Of a stretch of 64,000 bases of DNA, positions 22,601 to 32,650 are shown piece by piece. Every line of letters begins with the position of its first letter. Within the stretch, counting starts at the first letter, position 1. A program made the position numbers and the translations under genes. The notes under the pieces are model-generated. The model did not search any database and had not been told where the DNA came from. It was given only the letters and a program-made list of their open reading frames with translations. Source of the stretch: Populus alba (Eukaryota; Streptophyta; Magnoliopsida; Malpighiales; Salicaceae); the NCBI RefSeq assembly GCF_005239225.2, contig NC_133287.1, positions 12,257,493 to 12,321,492 of the forward strand, written 5' to 3'.

Positions 22601-22873
22601 ATATAAACAAAAAATGTGTGGCTGCAAATATCACTTCTCTATTTCCCCCCTAGTTCTTTTGTAAAGCATTACAATGTTTCCAATTTCATGCATGGATGGA
22701 AGGATAGTGGCAGAATCCTAGATTGTTCCCAATCAATGGTGGCCACAATTTTACTTTCTGAACTACTCAAATAAAATTATGCCTCATGACAAAACAACTA
22801 ATTCAAAAGAAATTATGGAGCATTGTGTGATAAGATTAGTAAAGATAAAGATAAGCTTATATGTTAGAAGAAG
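19669..22873 (-). pseudogene. SMC3: SMC3 pseudogene, copy 1 (intron-containing)
   Basis: SMC3 is the cohesin ATPase subunit. Three consecutive exons of its N-terminal region are visible on the minus strand, in gene order. Exon 20282-20204 encodes [20 protein letters not shown]. Exon 20095-19994 encodes TLMKDSECVDVFKEIGGT and, after a frameshift, ESLKIMQETG. Exon 19903-19743 encodes VVQYLDERL, EKEELRKYQQIDQQRK and an EYTxxDKELHD-like motif with TAA in place of the Tyr codon. Exon edges have AG acceptors and GT or GC donors. The frameshift and stop make it a pseudogene. Solo LTR D (20618-22366) sits in the intron side. DNA at 22470-22873 matches 46975-47390, upstream of a missing SMC3 exon, so two copies of the segment exist. 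Family recall is from memory. Confidence 0.85.
20618..22366 (+). repeat. Solo LTR, family D (1749 bp)
   Basis: The LTR begins TGATTAGTACTT and ends GGTCGTGTCA, with a perfect 5-bp TSD CCATG at 20613-20617 and 22367-22371. A TATA box (TATAAAA, 21294-21300) lies mid-LTR. The 3' part has ACT, ATT and GTT microsatellites (22030-22085, 22200-22250) and the phrase gttcgaccccggtcttgccg, common near plant LTR ends. Orientation is assigned from the TATA box. No internal region remains, so this is a solo LTR. The 73-codon ORF at 21288 is not considered a gene. Confidence 0.88.
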
Positions 22874-23366
22874 TGATGCGGACCAGCCCAGAAACACCAG
22901 CAAGGACCCATTACATGTTCCAAATGGACCCATGACTCGGTCCAAGACAAAAACATTGAAAGACGCATTGAATGCATTGGTTTTCAAGGTTTCCGCCAAG
23001 TCATAATTGGAAGGTCCATTGGAGTATTAAGAGGAGATCCTAGTACATCTTATCCATGTGCAAGAGGGTCCAATACAACCTTATTTGGGCCATGAGATGA
23101 GGACAACAAAGGAAACAAAAGAGTTCTACTACAACTTGGAAACAACATGGTGGCTACCTTTTCCTTTTGTTTCTAGGATTAAGGGGCTGCATGGAAGGCT
23201 ATAAATAAGCCTTCAATCAGTTCTGTACTATTTTAGTTCATTCTCTTCTTCTCATGGCAGAACATGGATTTAATATTAGGGGCTTTATTTTATTTTGTTA
23301 GCTACAGCTCAAGGCTTGTTTGCGCTTAATTAATACTTTGTTTTAAGCTAGGATACAAGGCTTGTT
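22874..23366 (+). repeat. Left part of A2 5' LTR, carrying pol C-terminal codons
   Basis: Begins TGATGCGGACCAGCCC. The frame 22861-23006 reads DADQPRNTSKDPLHVPNGP then MTRSKTKTLKDALNAL, the late basic motif of gypsy pol, so the end of pol lies inside the LTR as in element B. A TATA box, TATAAATA, is at 23200-23207. The last 5 bases, TTGTT, are one copy of the target duplication of element B. Confidence 0.82.
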
Positions 23367-24309
23367 TGATGTGCATCATGGGAATTATAATCCATCTCGT
23401 AAAGCTGAATCTAATATGCAAGAGGATTCAGATGGTCCAATGACAAGAGCGAGAGCGAAACAACTACAACGGGCCTTGACGAATCAAATTGCAATGATTG
23501 AAGCTGCGTCGGAGTTAAAAATTAGCAATCAGTTTGAAATTGGTTCAAGGGTACTTATTTGCCTACAATTGGAACTTGGAGATGGGAAAAGCCCTTAATG
23601 GTTCTTTTCATGCTGGGCTACTTGTATTTGGATTGATAATGCAAGTGAAGGAATTGATGCTGTTTACGGTCAGAACAGTAGATGGATTTGAACCCGAATT
23701 TGAAGTCATCCAATGCATGTGAAAACAAGATTTATGTAGGTAAAATTCAAGTTCAGAACGTGATCTTTCTATATTGTCCAACCATGAGTGCATTGGACTT
23801 TTGTGTCAAAAGTTATGGCTGTTTTAAATTTCGTCTGCATATGTTTTAGAAATGTCAACAAAAAACGTGTGTTAGTTAAATTTGTCTACTTGCTTTATTA
23901 AAAGTCTAGTTTTTAGGCTTGACTTCTGTCATGTTGAATTCACCTAACTTTGGAGGGATGTTCCAAAGATAAATATGTATCAGAATATGAAATAAACACT
24001 TTTGGCCAAGATTTGAAAAACTTAATTCAGAGAATTAAGAGTTGTTCTTCCAAATTCGTTTTGTGAAGAACCCTACCTGACTTATCACTCTTCAATCACA
24101 AAGAGTGTGGCGTCGAAATCCTAGATTGATCTTTGTGGCGTCCAGATCGACTTATCAAAGTATCATTCTAGTTTATCTCCATCTTATTTACCTTAAATCA
24201 CTACAATCCAGCCTAAATACCAAAAGAAAGACAACACAACCAGACCCATCCTTCATCCATTTTCATTATAATCATTGTTGCCGATTTTCAAATCATTCAC
24301 GGCACATCA
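23367..24309 (+). repeat. 5' LTR of element B copy 1
   Basis: This 943-bp LTR begins TGATGTGCATCATGGG and ends TTCACGGCACATCA. It includes the last 76 codons of pol near its start, which have no role at this 5' position. The ORFs at 23362-23722 are duplicates of 3'-LTR coding sequence. Confidence 0.95.
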
Positions 24310-24311
24310 TC

Positions 24312-24323
24312 TGGTATCAGAGC
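24312..24323 (+). promoter_or_regulatory. Primer binding site of element B copy 1
   Basis: TGGTATCAGAGC, two bases after the 5' LTR, perfectly matches the initiator-Met tRNA 3' complement used by many plant LTR retrotransposons. Confidence 0.93.
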
Positions 24324-24406
24324 ATCAGTTGCGATCTAAGACAGGAGCCAAAAACAACAACAACAAGAAGAAAGGTTTGCTGGAACAGAGGTTGACAGAC
24401 TTAACT

Positions 24407-24559
24407 ATGGCTGGAGATAAAGAAGATTTGCCAAGAGGGTTAAGTTTGGAACAGGCACAAATCATGGGCTTACAACGATCTCATGCTGAGATTCGGGATG
24501 AGATGACTGGAATTCGTGAACAGTTGAATACCCTTATGCAAAAGGATGCAAAGAAATAA
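24407..24559 (+). pseudogene. Gag N-terminus of element B copy 1 (frameshifted)
   Basis: ATG 24407 starts MAGDKEDLPRGLSLEQAQ. The frame also reads upstream to 24275 without a better start. One extra A in the run near 24542 (gcaaaagg against gcaaagg in copy 2) shifts frame and ends the ORF at 24559. The next ORF (24546-27635) picks up the rest of Gag with a 14-bp overlap. In copy 2 (minus, 33882) the two parts are continuous, so this is a point defect, an assembly error, or less likely a programmed shift. Confidence 0.85.
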
Positions 24560-27500
24560 TTTGCAACCCCAACCGAGGCAAGCACTTAGGGTGCCACGAA
24601 ATGATATTATAGAAGCTGACGAAGATCCAGATGGGGATGACGAGGCTGATGATAGGGTCAGACCAAGAAGGCAGAATTATAATCCTCCTAATGGTCTCAA
24701 ACTTAAAATTCCACCGTTTAGAGGAAGTAGTTCACCTGAGGAATACTTGGAGTGGATTCAGAAGGTTGAAAAGGTGTTTGAATGGTACGAATATTCTGAA
24801 GAAAGGAAGTGCAAGGTGGCAGCACTTGAGTTTACAGATTATGCTCTTTTATGGTGGGAAAACGTAAAGATTCAGAGGAGAAGGGAAGGAGAGGAGGAGA
24901 TTGCAACATGGGCAACTATGAAAAGAGTGATGAAGAAGAGATTTGTTCCTGATTACTATAAACAGGAGCTATACATCAGACTTCAGACTTTGCGACAGGG
25001 ATCTTTGACTGTGGAAGAGTATGTGAAAGAGTTTGAATTGCTGCTGATTCGATGTGAATTGATGGAACCTCAAGAGCAAACAATAGCTAGATTTCTTGGA
25101 GGGTTGAGAAAGGATATAGCTAATGTTGTTGAGTTACAACCGTACATCTTCCTTGAGGAAGTTATAAAGCTTGCAACCCGAGTAGAGAGGCAGCAGAGAC
25201 GAGGAGGTGTCCGAACTAGTGTAACTACGTCAAGTGCGACAAGGGCTGTTTCTACGCCTACACGAACATGGAGCACACCTAAACGAGATGAGAAGGTGGA
25301 GTTTAGCAAGGGGAATACCAGTTCTGATTCTTTGAAGGGAAAGGAGAAAGTGACAGAACCTCAACATCCTAGGAGGTCTCGAGACATCAAGTGCTTGGGA
25401 CATGGGCATATTGCTTCGGAATGTCCATATAAAAGGGTGATGATTTTGCATGGGGATCATGGAGAGCTGATCAGTGGAGATGAGGTTGAAACTGAAGACG
25501 AAGATGAGGTACAAGTGGCTGAACAAGAAGAGGATTTCGAACCAGTGAAGGGAGATTTGTTGGTTGTTCAACGGGTTCTGAATGCACAAATTGACGTTAG
25601 TGATGAGCAACGCGAGAACATCTTTCATACTCGATGTCAGATTCGAGATAAGGTGTGCGGGATGATCATTGATAATGGAAGTTGCACTAATGTTGCGTCA
25701 ACTACCTTGGTGGAGAAATTGGGTTTAAATACCCTTCCACATCCCAGACCCTATAGTTTGCGATGGCTGAATGAGAATGGGGAGATTCGGGTGACAAAGC
25801 AAGTTCGTGTACCTTTTTCCATTAAAACCTATCACGACGAGGTTTTATGTGACGTTGCACCAATGTCAGCTAGCCATTTGTTGTTGGGTCGTCCATGGCA
25901 GTTTGATAATGATGTGACCTACAATGGACGGAAGAACACTTATTCTTTTATGCTGAATGGAAAGAAGGTGAACTTGTTACCACTGAGTTCTCAACAAGTT
26001 AGAGAGGATCAGTTACGAAGCCAACAAAAGGAGGTGACATCACGAAAGGGGCTGTTGTTAGCCAAAAAAGGAGACATCAAACAAGCATTAGCCACAACAG
26101 GGATTGTTTTCATGGTCTGGGCAAAGCAACTACTACAAGTAGAAGGATTGGACTTACCAAGACAGATTAAGGAATTACTTGAAGAATTTAAAGATGAATT
26201 ACCTAAAAGATTACCACCTATTCGTGGTATTGAGCATCAAATTGATTTGGTGTCGGGAGCTTCACTTCCTAATAGACCAGCATACAGATGTAATCCAGAG
26301 GAAGCGAAAGAGATTCAAAGGCAGGTCGGTGAGCTCTTAGAGAAGGGCTATGTGCGAGAATCACTTAGTCCATGTTCCGTACCTACTTTGCTTGTTCCGA
26401 AGAAAGATGGTACCATGAGGATGTGCATGGACAGCCGTGCTATCAACAAAATAACAGTTAAGTATCGATTTCCTATATCCAGACTTGATGATTTGCTTGA
26501 TGAGTTGCATGGTGCTGTATTGTTTTCTAAAGTCGATTTTCAAAATCGTACTTGGATTACCAAAACACAACGTGGGAAGGATTCAATAATGGTGGTGGTT
26601 GATCGATTCTCCAAAATGTCCCATTTCATTCCTTGTATGAAAACTGACGATGCAGTACATGTTGCTGATTTGTTCTTTCAAGAGATTGTTCGTTTGCATG
26701 GAATTCCTAAAAGCATTGTCTCTGATCCTGATACAAAGTTCTTAAGCCACTTTTGGAAGACTCTTTGGAGGAAACATGGAACAAAGTTACTTTTCAGTAC
26801 GGCATGTCATCCACAAACTGAGGTAGTAAACCGAACTTTATCTTCTTTGTTACGAGCTGTTATACATAAGAATTTGAAGAGTTCGGATACTTGTTTGCCG
26901 ATTGTGGAGTTTGCATATAATCATAGTGTGCATGGGGCTACAAAATTTTCACCATTCGAGGTTGTCTATGGCTTTAATCCTTGTGTTCCTATTGATCTTG
27001 TTCATATTCCAATTGATGAGAGGACATCTATGGATGGAATTAGAAAGGCAGAATTGATGAAGAAACTACATGAGCAGGTTCGACTACATATTGAGGAGAA
27101 AACAACAAAGTATGCTAAACAAGCTAACAAGGGGCGAAAGATGGTCAGGTTTGAACCTGGAGATCTTGTTTGGATTCATATTAGCAAGGGCAGATTTCCA
27201 AGCAAACGTAAGTCCAAGTTGATGCCAAGAAGAGCTGACGGTCCATTTCGTATTATAGAGAAGGTGAATGACAATGCGTATAAGGTAGATCTTCCTGGTG
27301 ATTACAACGTATCAGCTACTTTTAATGTGAAAGACTTATCTCCGTACTTGGATGATGATGACGATTCTGATTTGAGGACAAATCATTTTCAACCCGGGGC
27401 TGATGATGTGCATCATGGGAATTATAATCCATCTCGTAAAGCTGAATCTAATATGCAAGAGGATTCAGATGGTCCAATGACAAGAGCGAGAGCGAAACAA

Positions 27501-27635
27501 CTACAACGGGCCTTGACGAATCAAATTGCAATGATTGAAGCTGCGTCGGAGTTAAAAATTAGCAATCAGTTTGAAATTGGTTCAAGGGTACTTATTTGCC
27601 TACAATTGGAACTTGGAGATGGGAAAAGCCCTTAA
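24546..27635 (+). CDS. Gag-Pol polyprotein of element B with internal deletion
   Basis: A 1029-codon ORF lacking only the Gag N-terminus. In order: capsid region (residues about 55-200; [16 protein letters not shown]); a damaged zinc knuckle near residue 280 where the first half of CX2CX4HX4C is lost ([12 protein letters not shown]; copy 2 has [14 protein letters not shown]); protease near 373 with IIDNGSC in place of the usual DSG/DGG; and RT start at 562-662 ([23 protein letters not shown]). At FSKVDF the frame jumps into integrase ([15 protein letters not shown]). The YMDD box, RNase H, HHCC and the first catalytic Asp of integrase are missing; SDPDTKF and TEVVNR remain. The C-terminus has [19 protein letters not shown] and the basic motif [15 protein letters not shown], and the last 76 residues are encoded by the 3' LTR. 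Confidence 0.9.
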   Translation: MQRNNLQPQPRQALRVPRNDIIEADEDPDGDDEADDRVRPRRQNYNPPNGLKLKIPPFRGSSSPEEYLEWIQKVEKVFEWYEYSEERKCKVAALEFTDYALLWWENVKIQRRREGEEEIATWATMKRVMKKRFVPDYYKQELYIRLQTLRQGSLTVEEYVKEFELLLIRCELMEPQEQTIARFLGGLRKDIANVVELQPYIFLEEVIKLATRVERQQRRGGVRTSVTTSSATRAVSTPTRTWSTPKRDEKVEFSKGNTSSDSLKGKEKVTEPQHPRRSRDIKCLGHGHIASECPYKRVMILHGDHGELISGDEVETEDEDEVQVAEQEEDFEPVKGDLLVVQRVLNAQIDVSDEQRENIFHTRCQIRDKVCGMIIDNGSCTNVASTTLVEKLGLNTLPHPRPYSLRWLNENGEIRVTKQVRVPFSIKTYHDEVLCDVAPMSASHLLLGRPWQFDNDVTYNGRKNTYSFMLNGKKVNLLPLSSQQVREDQLRSQQKEVTSRKGLLLAKKGDIKQALATTGIVFMVWAKQLLQVEGLDLPRQIKELLEEFKDELPKRLPPIRGIEHQIDLVSGASLPNRPAYRCNPEEAKEIQRQVGELLEKGYVRESLSPCSVPTLLVPKKDGTMRMCMDSRAINKITVKYRFPISRLDDLLDELHGAVLFSKVDFQNRTWITKTQRGKDSIMVVVDRFSKMSHFIPCMKTDDAVHVADLFFQEIVRLHGIPKSIVSDPDTKFLSHFWKTLWRKHGTKLLFSTACHPQTEVVNRTLSSLLRAVIHKNLKSSDTCLPIVEFAYNHSVHGATKFSPFEVVYGFNPCVPIDLVHIPIDERTSMDGIRKAELMKKLHEQVRLHIEEKTTKYAKQANKGRKMVRFEPGDLVWIHISKGRFPSKRKSKLMPRRADGPFRIIEKVNDNAYKVDLPGDYNVSATFNVKDLSPYLDDDDDSDLRTNHFQPGADDVHHGNYNPSRKAESNMQEDSDGPMTRARAKQLQRALTNQIAMIEAASELKISNQFEIGSRVLICLQLELGDGKSP

Positions 27636-28345
27636 TGGTTCTTTTCATGCTGGGCTACTTGTATTTGGATTGATAATGCAAGTGAAGGAATTGATGCTGT
27701 TTACGGTCAGAACAGTAGATGGATTTGAACCCGAATTTGAAGTCATCCAATGCATGTGAAAACAAGATTTATGTAGGTAAAATTCAAGTTCAGAACGTGA
27801 TCTTTCTATATTGTCCAACCATGAGTGCATTGGACTTTTGTGTCAAAAGTTATGGCTGTTTTAAATTTCGTCTGCATATGTTTTAGAAATGTCAACAAAA
27901 AACGTGTGTTAGTTAAATTTGTCTACTTGCTTTATTAAAAGTCTAGTTTTTAGGCTTGACTTCTGTCATGTTGAATTCACCTAACTTTGGAGGGATGTTC
28001 CAAAGATAAATATGTATCAGAATATGAAATAAACACTTTTGGCCAAGATTTGAAAACTTAATTCAGAGAATTAAGAGTTGTTCTTCCAAATTCGTTTTGT
28101 GAAGAACCCTACCTGACTTATCACTCTTCAATCACAAAGAGTGTGGCGTCGAAATCCTAGATTGATCTTTGTGGCGTCCAGATCGACTTATCAAAGTATC
28201 ATTCTAGTTTATCTCCATCTTATTTACCTTAAATCACTACAATCCAGCCTAAATACCAAAAGAAAGACAACACAACCAGACCCATCCTTCATCCATTTTC
28301 ATTATAATCATTGTTGCCGATTTTCAAATCATTCACGGCACATCA
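27404..28345 (+). repeat. 3' LTR of element B copy 1
   Basis: This 942-bp LTR almost matches the 5' LTR. The pol frame enters it at 27404 and stops at 27635. The DNA just upstream (caacccggggctga) is not a good polypurine tract, so the plus-strand primer site is either unusual or elsewhere. Confidence 0.95.
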
Positions 28346-28747
28346 TTGTTTGGATTAAGTTATGGGCTTGTTAGATTAGGGTTTTGGGCTAGTTTTGAGT
28401 GGACCTCATATAAGTCCACATATGGGGTCCATTAGGGTTAATTCTTCAGGAATTATTTAAACCCATGTAAGCCAAAATTTCGGCAGCTTTGATGAATATT
28501 ATTCTGAATTTTTCAGTTTTAATGTGTGAGAGTGATTCTTGCATTCTTCAGTTCTTGAACGAACTGAATCTGACTTATCCAAGATTAACTAGCTTCGTGG
28601 CGTCATTCTACTCATTCCAATAGTGTTGGTGCCTTGGGGCAGGTTTCCATTGTGTCACACTCTTATCAGACCTCTTTCGGCTTTCCAGGATTAGATCTCA
28701 ATCTTGATTGTGGGTTGCATGACCATGTGATCATGAGGTTCACATTA
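28346..28747 (+). repeat. Right part of A2 5' LTR
   Basis: Continues the LTR from TTGTTTGGATTAAG to TTCACATTA, restoring the order seen in the LTR at 36813-37551. The final TCA is changed to TTA. Confidence 0.88.
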
Positions 28748-28749
28748 GT

Positions 28750-28761
28750 TGGTATCAGAGC
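28750..28761 (+). promoter_or_regulatory. Primer binding site of A2 copy 1
   Basis: TGGTATCAGAGC, two bases after the LTR, is a perfect initiator-Met type site, unlike the one-mismatch site in the E elements. Confidence 0.9.
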
Positions 28762-29732
28762 TAGGCTTCGAATCAAGGTCATATCATTCTATTATTTTAA
28801 TTTTTTTTAGTCTTTAGTGTTCCCTTAAGTTTTTCAGTATTCGCGTCCATCTTCTTGTTCTTCGAGTCTGCATCATCTAATAAAAAAAAAAATTATATTT
28901 TATTTGGTTACTGTCTCTAATCATATCAGTTTATTAAAAAGCAAAAAAAGAAGAAAGAAATAGAGAAAAGAGTGATTAGTTGAAATTTGAAGGATTATTC
29001 AATTTTTGTCGCAAAAACACAAATCTTGGTGAACCATAAGCAAACCACCTCAGAATCAATTTAAACTTCATATTCAGTCTATCGGAGGGTGGGATCAAAT
29101 CTTATATCAAAGTTGGGCTTATTCTGATATTATTTGCTTGAGGTTTTAATTCGAGTTTCAATTCTGCCGCAGAAACACTACTCTTAGTGAACCCTAGGTA
29201 AAACACCTTAGAATCTATTGAAACTTCATATTTTGAGTACTGGGTATGCAATAGCACCCCATATTAAATTTGGGATTATTTTGATATCGGTTTCTGGAGG
29301 TTTTAATTGGAGGTTCAATTCTGCTTACATTTGTCTGAATCTTTTTATTTCTATTATATTTGGGTTATCTAGGAGTCAAGTAATTGTTTTCGCTAATATT
29401 CACTTTTTTTTTATTTTGTGTCTTCGTTTCGTCCACAATTCGCACAAATTTGCATTGCTACTCGCAAAATCATAATCATAGTTTCGTTTTGCTTTGTTTT
29501 AGTATATTTTTTTTATTCTTGAGTTTGAAAATTATAATTAGAGTGCGCTGCGAAAGCTACTGACTTTGATTTGTTGATTTCAGTTCCTAAAGAACAAAAA
29601 AAAAAGCAAGTTGTGAGGTAAAAGGCGTAGAGAGCTTAATAGAGTGAAAAGCCTTGATTTTTGTTTTGTGTGATACATGAGAGGTGTGAGGATATATTTT
29701 GTGCAACTAACGAAATTTTGCAAATTCAAAGA
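28762..29732 (+). other. Leader of A2 copy 1
   Basis: About 0.97 kb of AT-rich, T-run-rich DNA between PBS and gag. The first part matches the E leaders. An 85-codon ORF at 29218 is broken in other copies and is not counted as a gene. Confidence 0.8.
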
Positions 29733-30830
29733 ATGTCTGAAAACAACGAATCAACGACACAAAACACTGACATAGCTTTCCAATTGCGATCCATAGGCCA
29801 GCAACTTGAGCTGTTGTCTAGGACATACAAGGATCTGAAAGAGATGGAGATAGCAATGATTCAGGCTAATGTTGTTGAGGATAGAGAAGCCACCATGGCT
29901 AGATTTCTTAATGGATTGAATCGAGACATTGCTAATGTGGTGGAGCTACAGCACTATGTGGAGCTAGAGGACATGGTTCACATGGCGATGAAGATGGAGA
30001 GACAACTTAGGAAGGGGCATGCTTGGCCAGCATTTAATTCGGGTTCATCATCATCTTGGAAGTCGAATCTAAAGAGAGAGAGGGTACTGTCCGCCCAAGA
30101 TCCTTTGGTCCTTCTAGAACTGAACCACCAAAGGGTAAAGTTGATGTCCCTACTGATGCCAAAGATAAATCTAAAACACAACCTAAACGTACTCGTGATG
30201 TTAAATGTTTCAGGTGTCACGAACATGGACATTATGCTTCAGAGTGTTTAAACAAGAGAATCATGATGATTAGAGATAATGGTGATGTGAAATCTGAAAG
30301 TGACAGTTCTGATTGTGAAGGCATGCCACCATTGGAGGATAGTGATGGGGATGAGTTAGCATTACTGGTTGAGGAGTCCTTAATTATAAGGCGAACACTT
30401 CAAGTTCAGGTCAAAGAAGATGATACTAATGAACAAAGGGAGAACATCTTCCATACGCGTTGTTATGTACAAAGCAAGGTGTGTGGTTTAATTATAGATA
30501 GTGGAAGCTGTGTTAATGTTTGTAGTGCCACCCTTGTTAGTAAACTCAATTTGTGTACTGCTAAGCATGCTAAACCATATAGATTGCAATGGCTGAATGA
30601 TAGTGATGAAGTGAAAGTGACTAAACAGGTTGTGGTTCTATTTTTTATTGGGAAATATGTTGATGAAGTTCTGGGCGACGTGATACCAATGCAAGCAAGT
30701 CACATCTTGTTGGGGAGAGACCATGGCAATATGATAGGAAGACAATTCATGGTGGGGTTGAAAATAGATATACTATTGTAAAAGATGGTAAAACCATCAC
30801 TCTTGTACCTCTTACAGCCAAACAGGTGTA
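29733..30830 (+). pseudogene. Gag-protease remnant of A2 copy 1
   Basis: ATG 29733 begins MSENNESTTQNTDIAFQL, as in the fuller copy at 56031. About 0.6 kb is missing in frame: TYKDLK is joined directly to EMEIAMI, which removes the capsid core present at 55310-55930. A frameshift in the GAGA run near 30075 moves the rest into the 30056-30781 frame. That frame has the knuckle CFRCHEHGHYASEC and a protease motif IIDSGSCVNVCSATLV, then ends after LLGRDHGN by a further shift. Deletion and two frameshifts make it non-functional. Confidence 0.88.
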
Positions 30831-31167
30831 TGATGATCAAATAAAGCTAAAAAGTGAGTATAAGGCAATGGGGAGAGAAAATCAAGGTGAGGAACAAGGG
30901 GAGAGAAGACCATCAGATTGGGCTAGAACCCAAACCACTACAACCCATTCGGCCACCCATCTAAACACCAGCAAGGACCCATTACATGTTCCAAATGGAC
31001 CAATGACTCGGTCCAAGACAAAGACATTGAAAGATGTATTGAATGCATTGGTTTTGAAGATTTCCACCAAGTTAGAATTGGAAGGTCCATTGGAGTATCA
31101 AGAGGAGACCCTAGTACATCTTATCCATGTGCAAGAGGTGTCCAATAAAACCTTATTTGGGCCATGA
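30826..31167 (+). pseudogene. Fusion ORF: post-protease linker joined to pol C-terminus
   Basis: A 113-codon frame begins VYDDQIKLK and GRENQGEE-like linker sequence also found at 54114-54380, then after THLNT passes into SKDPLHVPNGPMTRSK, the LTR-encoded end of pol. All of RT, RNase H and integrase is deleted between. The fusion is in frame by chance or selection; I infer no function. Confidence 0.75.
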
Positions 31168-31445
31168 GATGAGGACACCAAAGGAAACAAAAGAATCCTA
31201 CTACAACTCAGAAACAACATGGTGGCTACCTTTTCCTTTTGTTTCTAGGATTAAGGGGCTGCATGGAAGGCTATAAATAAGCCTTCAATCAGTTCTGTAC
31301 TATTTAAGGGGCTGCAGGGGCTTTATTTTATTTTGTTAGTTATAGCCCAAAATACTTTGTTGTAAGCTAGGATCCAAGGCTTGTTTGGATTAAGTTATGG
31401 CCTTTTTAGATTAGGGTTTTGGGCCAGTTTTGAGTGAACCTCATA
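30964..31445 (+). repeat. Truncated 3' LTR of A2 copy 1
   Basis: Starts about 20 bp inside LTR A2 (aacaccagcaagg) and stops at cctcatat, where LTR D sequence takes over. A TATAAATA box is at 31272-31279. A short internal duplication of ttaaggggctgca occurs near 31305. Confidence 0.85.
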
Positions 31446-32480
31446 TCATCATTTTGCACTTGAAGTATCAATAACTCCTTAACTAAAGCATGTTTTATAA
31501 TAACAAGTTTGATACTATAAGATACCGTAATTTATGGTAAATGCTCATCTTAAATGCAGGCGTATCACATAAATGAAAGGATTGATTGATGAGTTTAAGT
31601 ATTGCAAGTGAAAGGACAAAGAGATGGCCAAACTTAGAAAAGAGATGCTGGTGCAGTCCAAACCAGAACATTGCTCAGTAATTGGATCATATCTGGAGCT
31701 CTAGATCACGGATTTAGGTCCATTTTATTTGGATGGAAAGGTAAGACAAAGGCCTACAACAAGATTTAAAAATACCGTTTTGAAGTCCAAATTGAAGGAA
31801 CAACGAAGAAGTCTGAAGCTGTCCTGCAGCCCAAACACTGTTTAGTGTTCAGCCCATATCTTAAGTTCTAGAAGTCCAAATGACCTCATCTTTTTTTTGT
31901 TGGAAAGCTAAGACAAATTCCTAGAACATTCTTGAGGATTCTGTGCAAATTATGATGTTAGCAATGACATCTTGTTCATACAAGAAGATAAGGATTGTCA
32001 TCAAGTCAAGATGTGGCCACCCACTCATCAATTAGTCAACAATTCAATAGTTCCAAATTCTGGCCTATAAAAGGAGGCACTTACCATGTATTGAGGCATC
32101 TTGGTTTCCAGATCAAGATCATGCTCTTGCTTTCTCTCTTTGTATTGCTTATGTGTTGCTTTCATTAATATCAAGTTTATGCACTTCATTTCCTTTCCTT
32201 TACTTAGTTAACTTCTTTCTCATTTATGTTCTTGTCTTGTTCATTCATGTTTCTTTCTTTTTATTCTGTTTAGCTAAGTTAATTATGTCAAGGTGAAAAG
32301 GGTACACTAATGGTGTAAGAATAAGTATAATATAAACTTAACATGGACCTTAACGTTGGATACTAACATGTTTATATTTGTTATCTTGTTCACTTTTAAT
32401 ACTTTGCTTGTTAAATGGTTAATCTAGATTTATGTTGTATATCACTTGGTACAACAAATACTTGGTAACTTTCATAGCTT
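31446..32480 (+). repeat. Fragment of LTR D
   Basis: Colinear with 20658-21710 of solo LTR D with scattered substitutions and small indels. It includes the TATAAAA box and is truncated at both ends. The left join uses TCATAT shared with LTR A2; the right join to element B copy 2 uses a few shared bases (CTT). Confidence 0.88.
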
Positions 32481-32650
32481 GCTTTGTCACCCGAATATCC
32501 CATTCTCATTCAGCCATCCCAAACTATAGGTCTGGGATGTGGAAAGGTATTTTAAACCCAATTTCTCCACCAAGGTAGTTGACGCAACATTAGTGCAAAC
32601 TGTCCATTATCAAATGATCATCCCGCACACCTTATCTTCGAATCTGACAT
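32481..32650 (-). pseudogene. Protease fragment of element B copy 2
   Basis: The reverse strand matches copy 1 from CRFSHTRC-equivalent codons through the protease motif to VTKQ, but several one-base changes (extra A near 32635, extra T near 32615) break the frame. It stops at the truncation point 32480. Confidence 0.7.

Larger units (their letters stand above)
23367..28345 (+). mobile_element. Complete non-autonomous gypsy element B, copy 1
   Basis: The LTRs are 943 and 942 bp with only one base indel seen between them (near 24011/28052), and the termini are TGATGTGC...GCACATCA. A perfect TSD TTGTT lies at 23362-23366 and 28346-28350. The PBS is present. The interior is about 3.1 kb, with gag, protease, the RT start and the integrase C-terminal part in one long frame; the RT active site, RNase H and integrase N-terminus are deleted in frame. 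Near-identical LTRs indicate recent insertion, presumably with enzymes supplied by an intact relative. Confidence 0.95.
22874..31445 (+). mobile_element. Gypsy element A2, copy 1, with nested element B
   Basis: The 5' LTR is split (22874-23366 and 28351-28747) by element B. After the PBS come leader, gag, protease, then a deletion that joins the post-protease linker to the 3' LTR at 30964. RT, RNase H, integrase and PPT are missing. The 3' LTR stops at 31445, where LTR D sequence begins at a TCATAT microhomology. The element is inserted in SMC3 intron DNA. Confidence 0.88.

Noticed and set aside
24312..24323. tRNA-like sequence TGGTATCAGAGC
   Set aside because: Only 12 bases at an LTR edge; it is a primer binding site, not a tRNA gene.
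24530..24560. Programmed frameshift in element B gag
   Set aside because: Copy 2 is continuous at this site and the difference is one A in a short A-run, so mutation or sequencing error is simpler.
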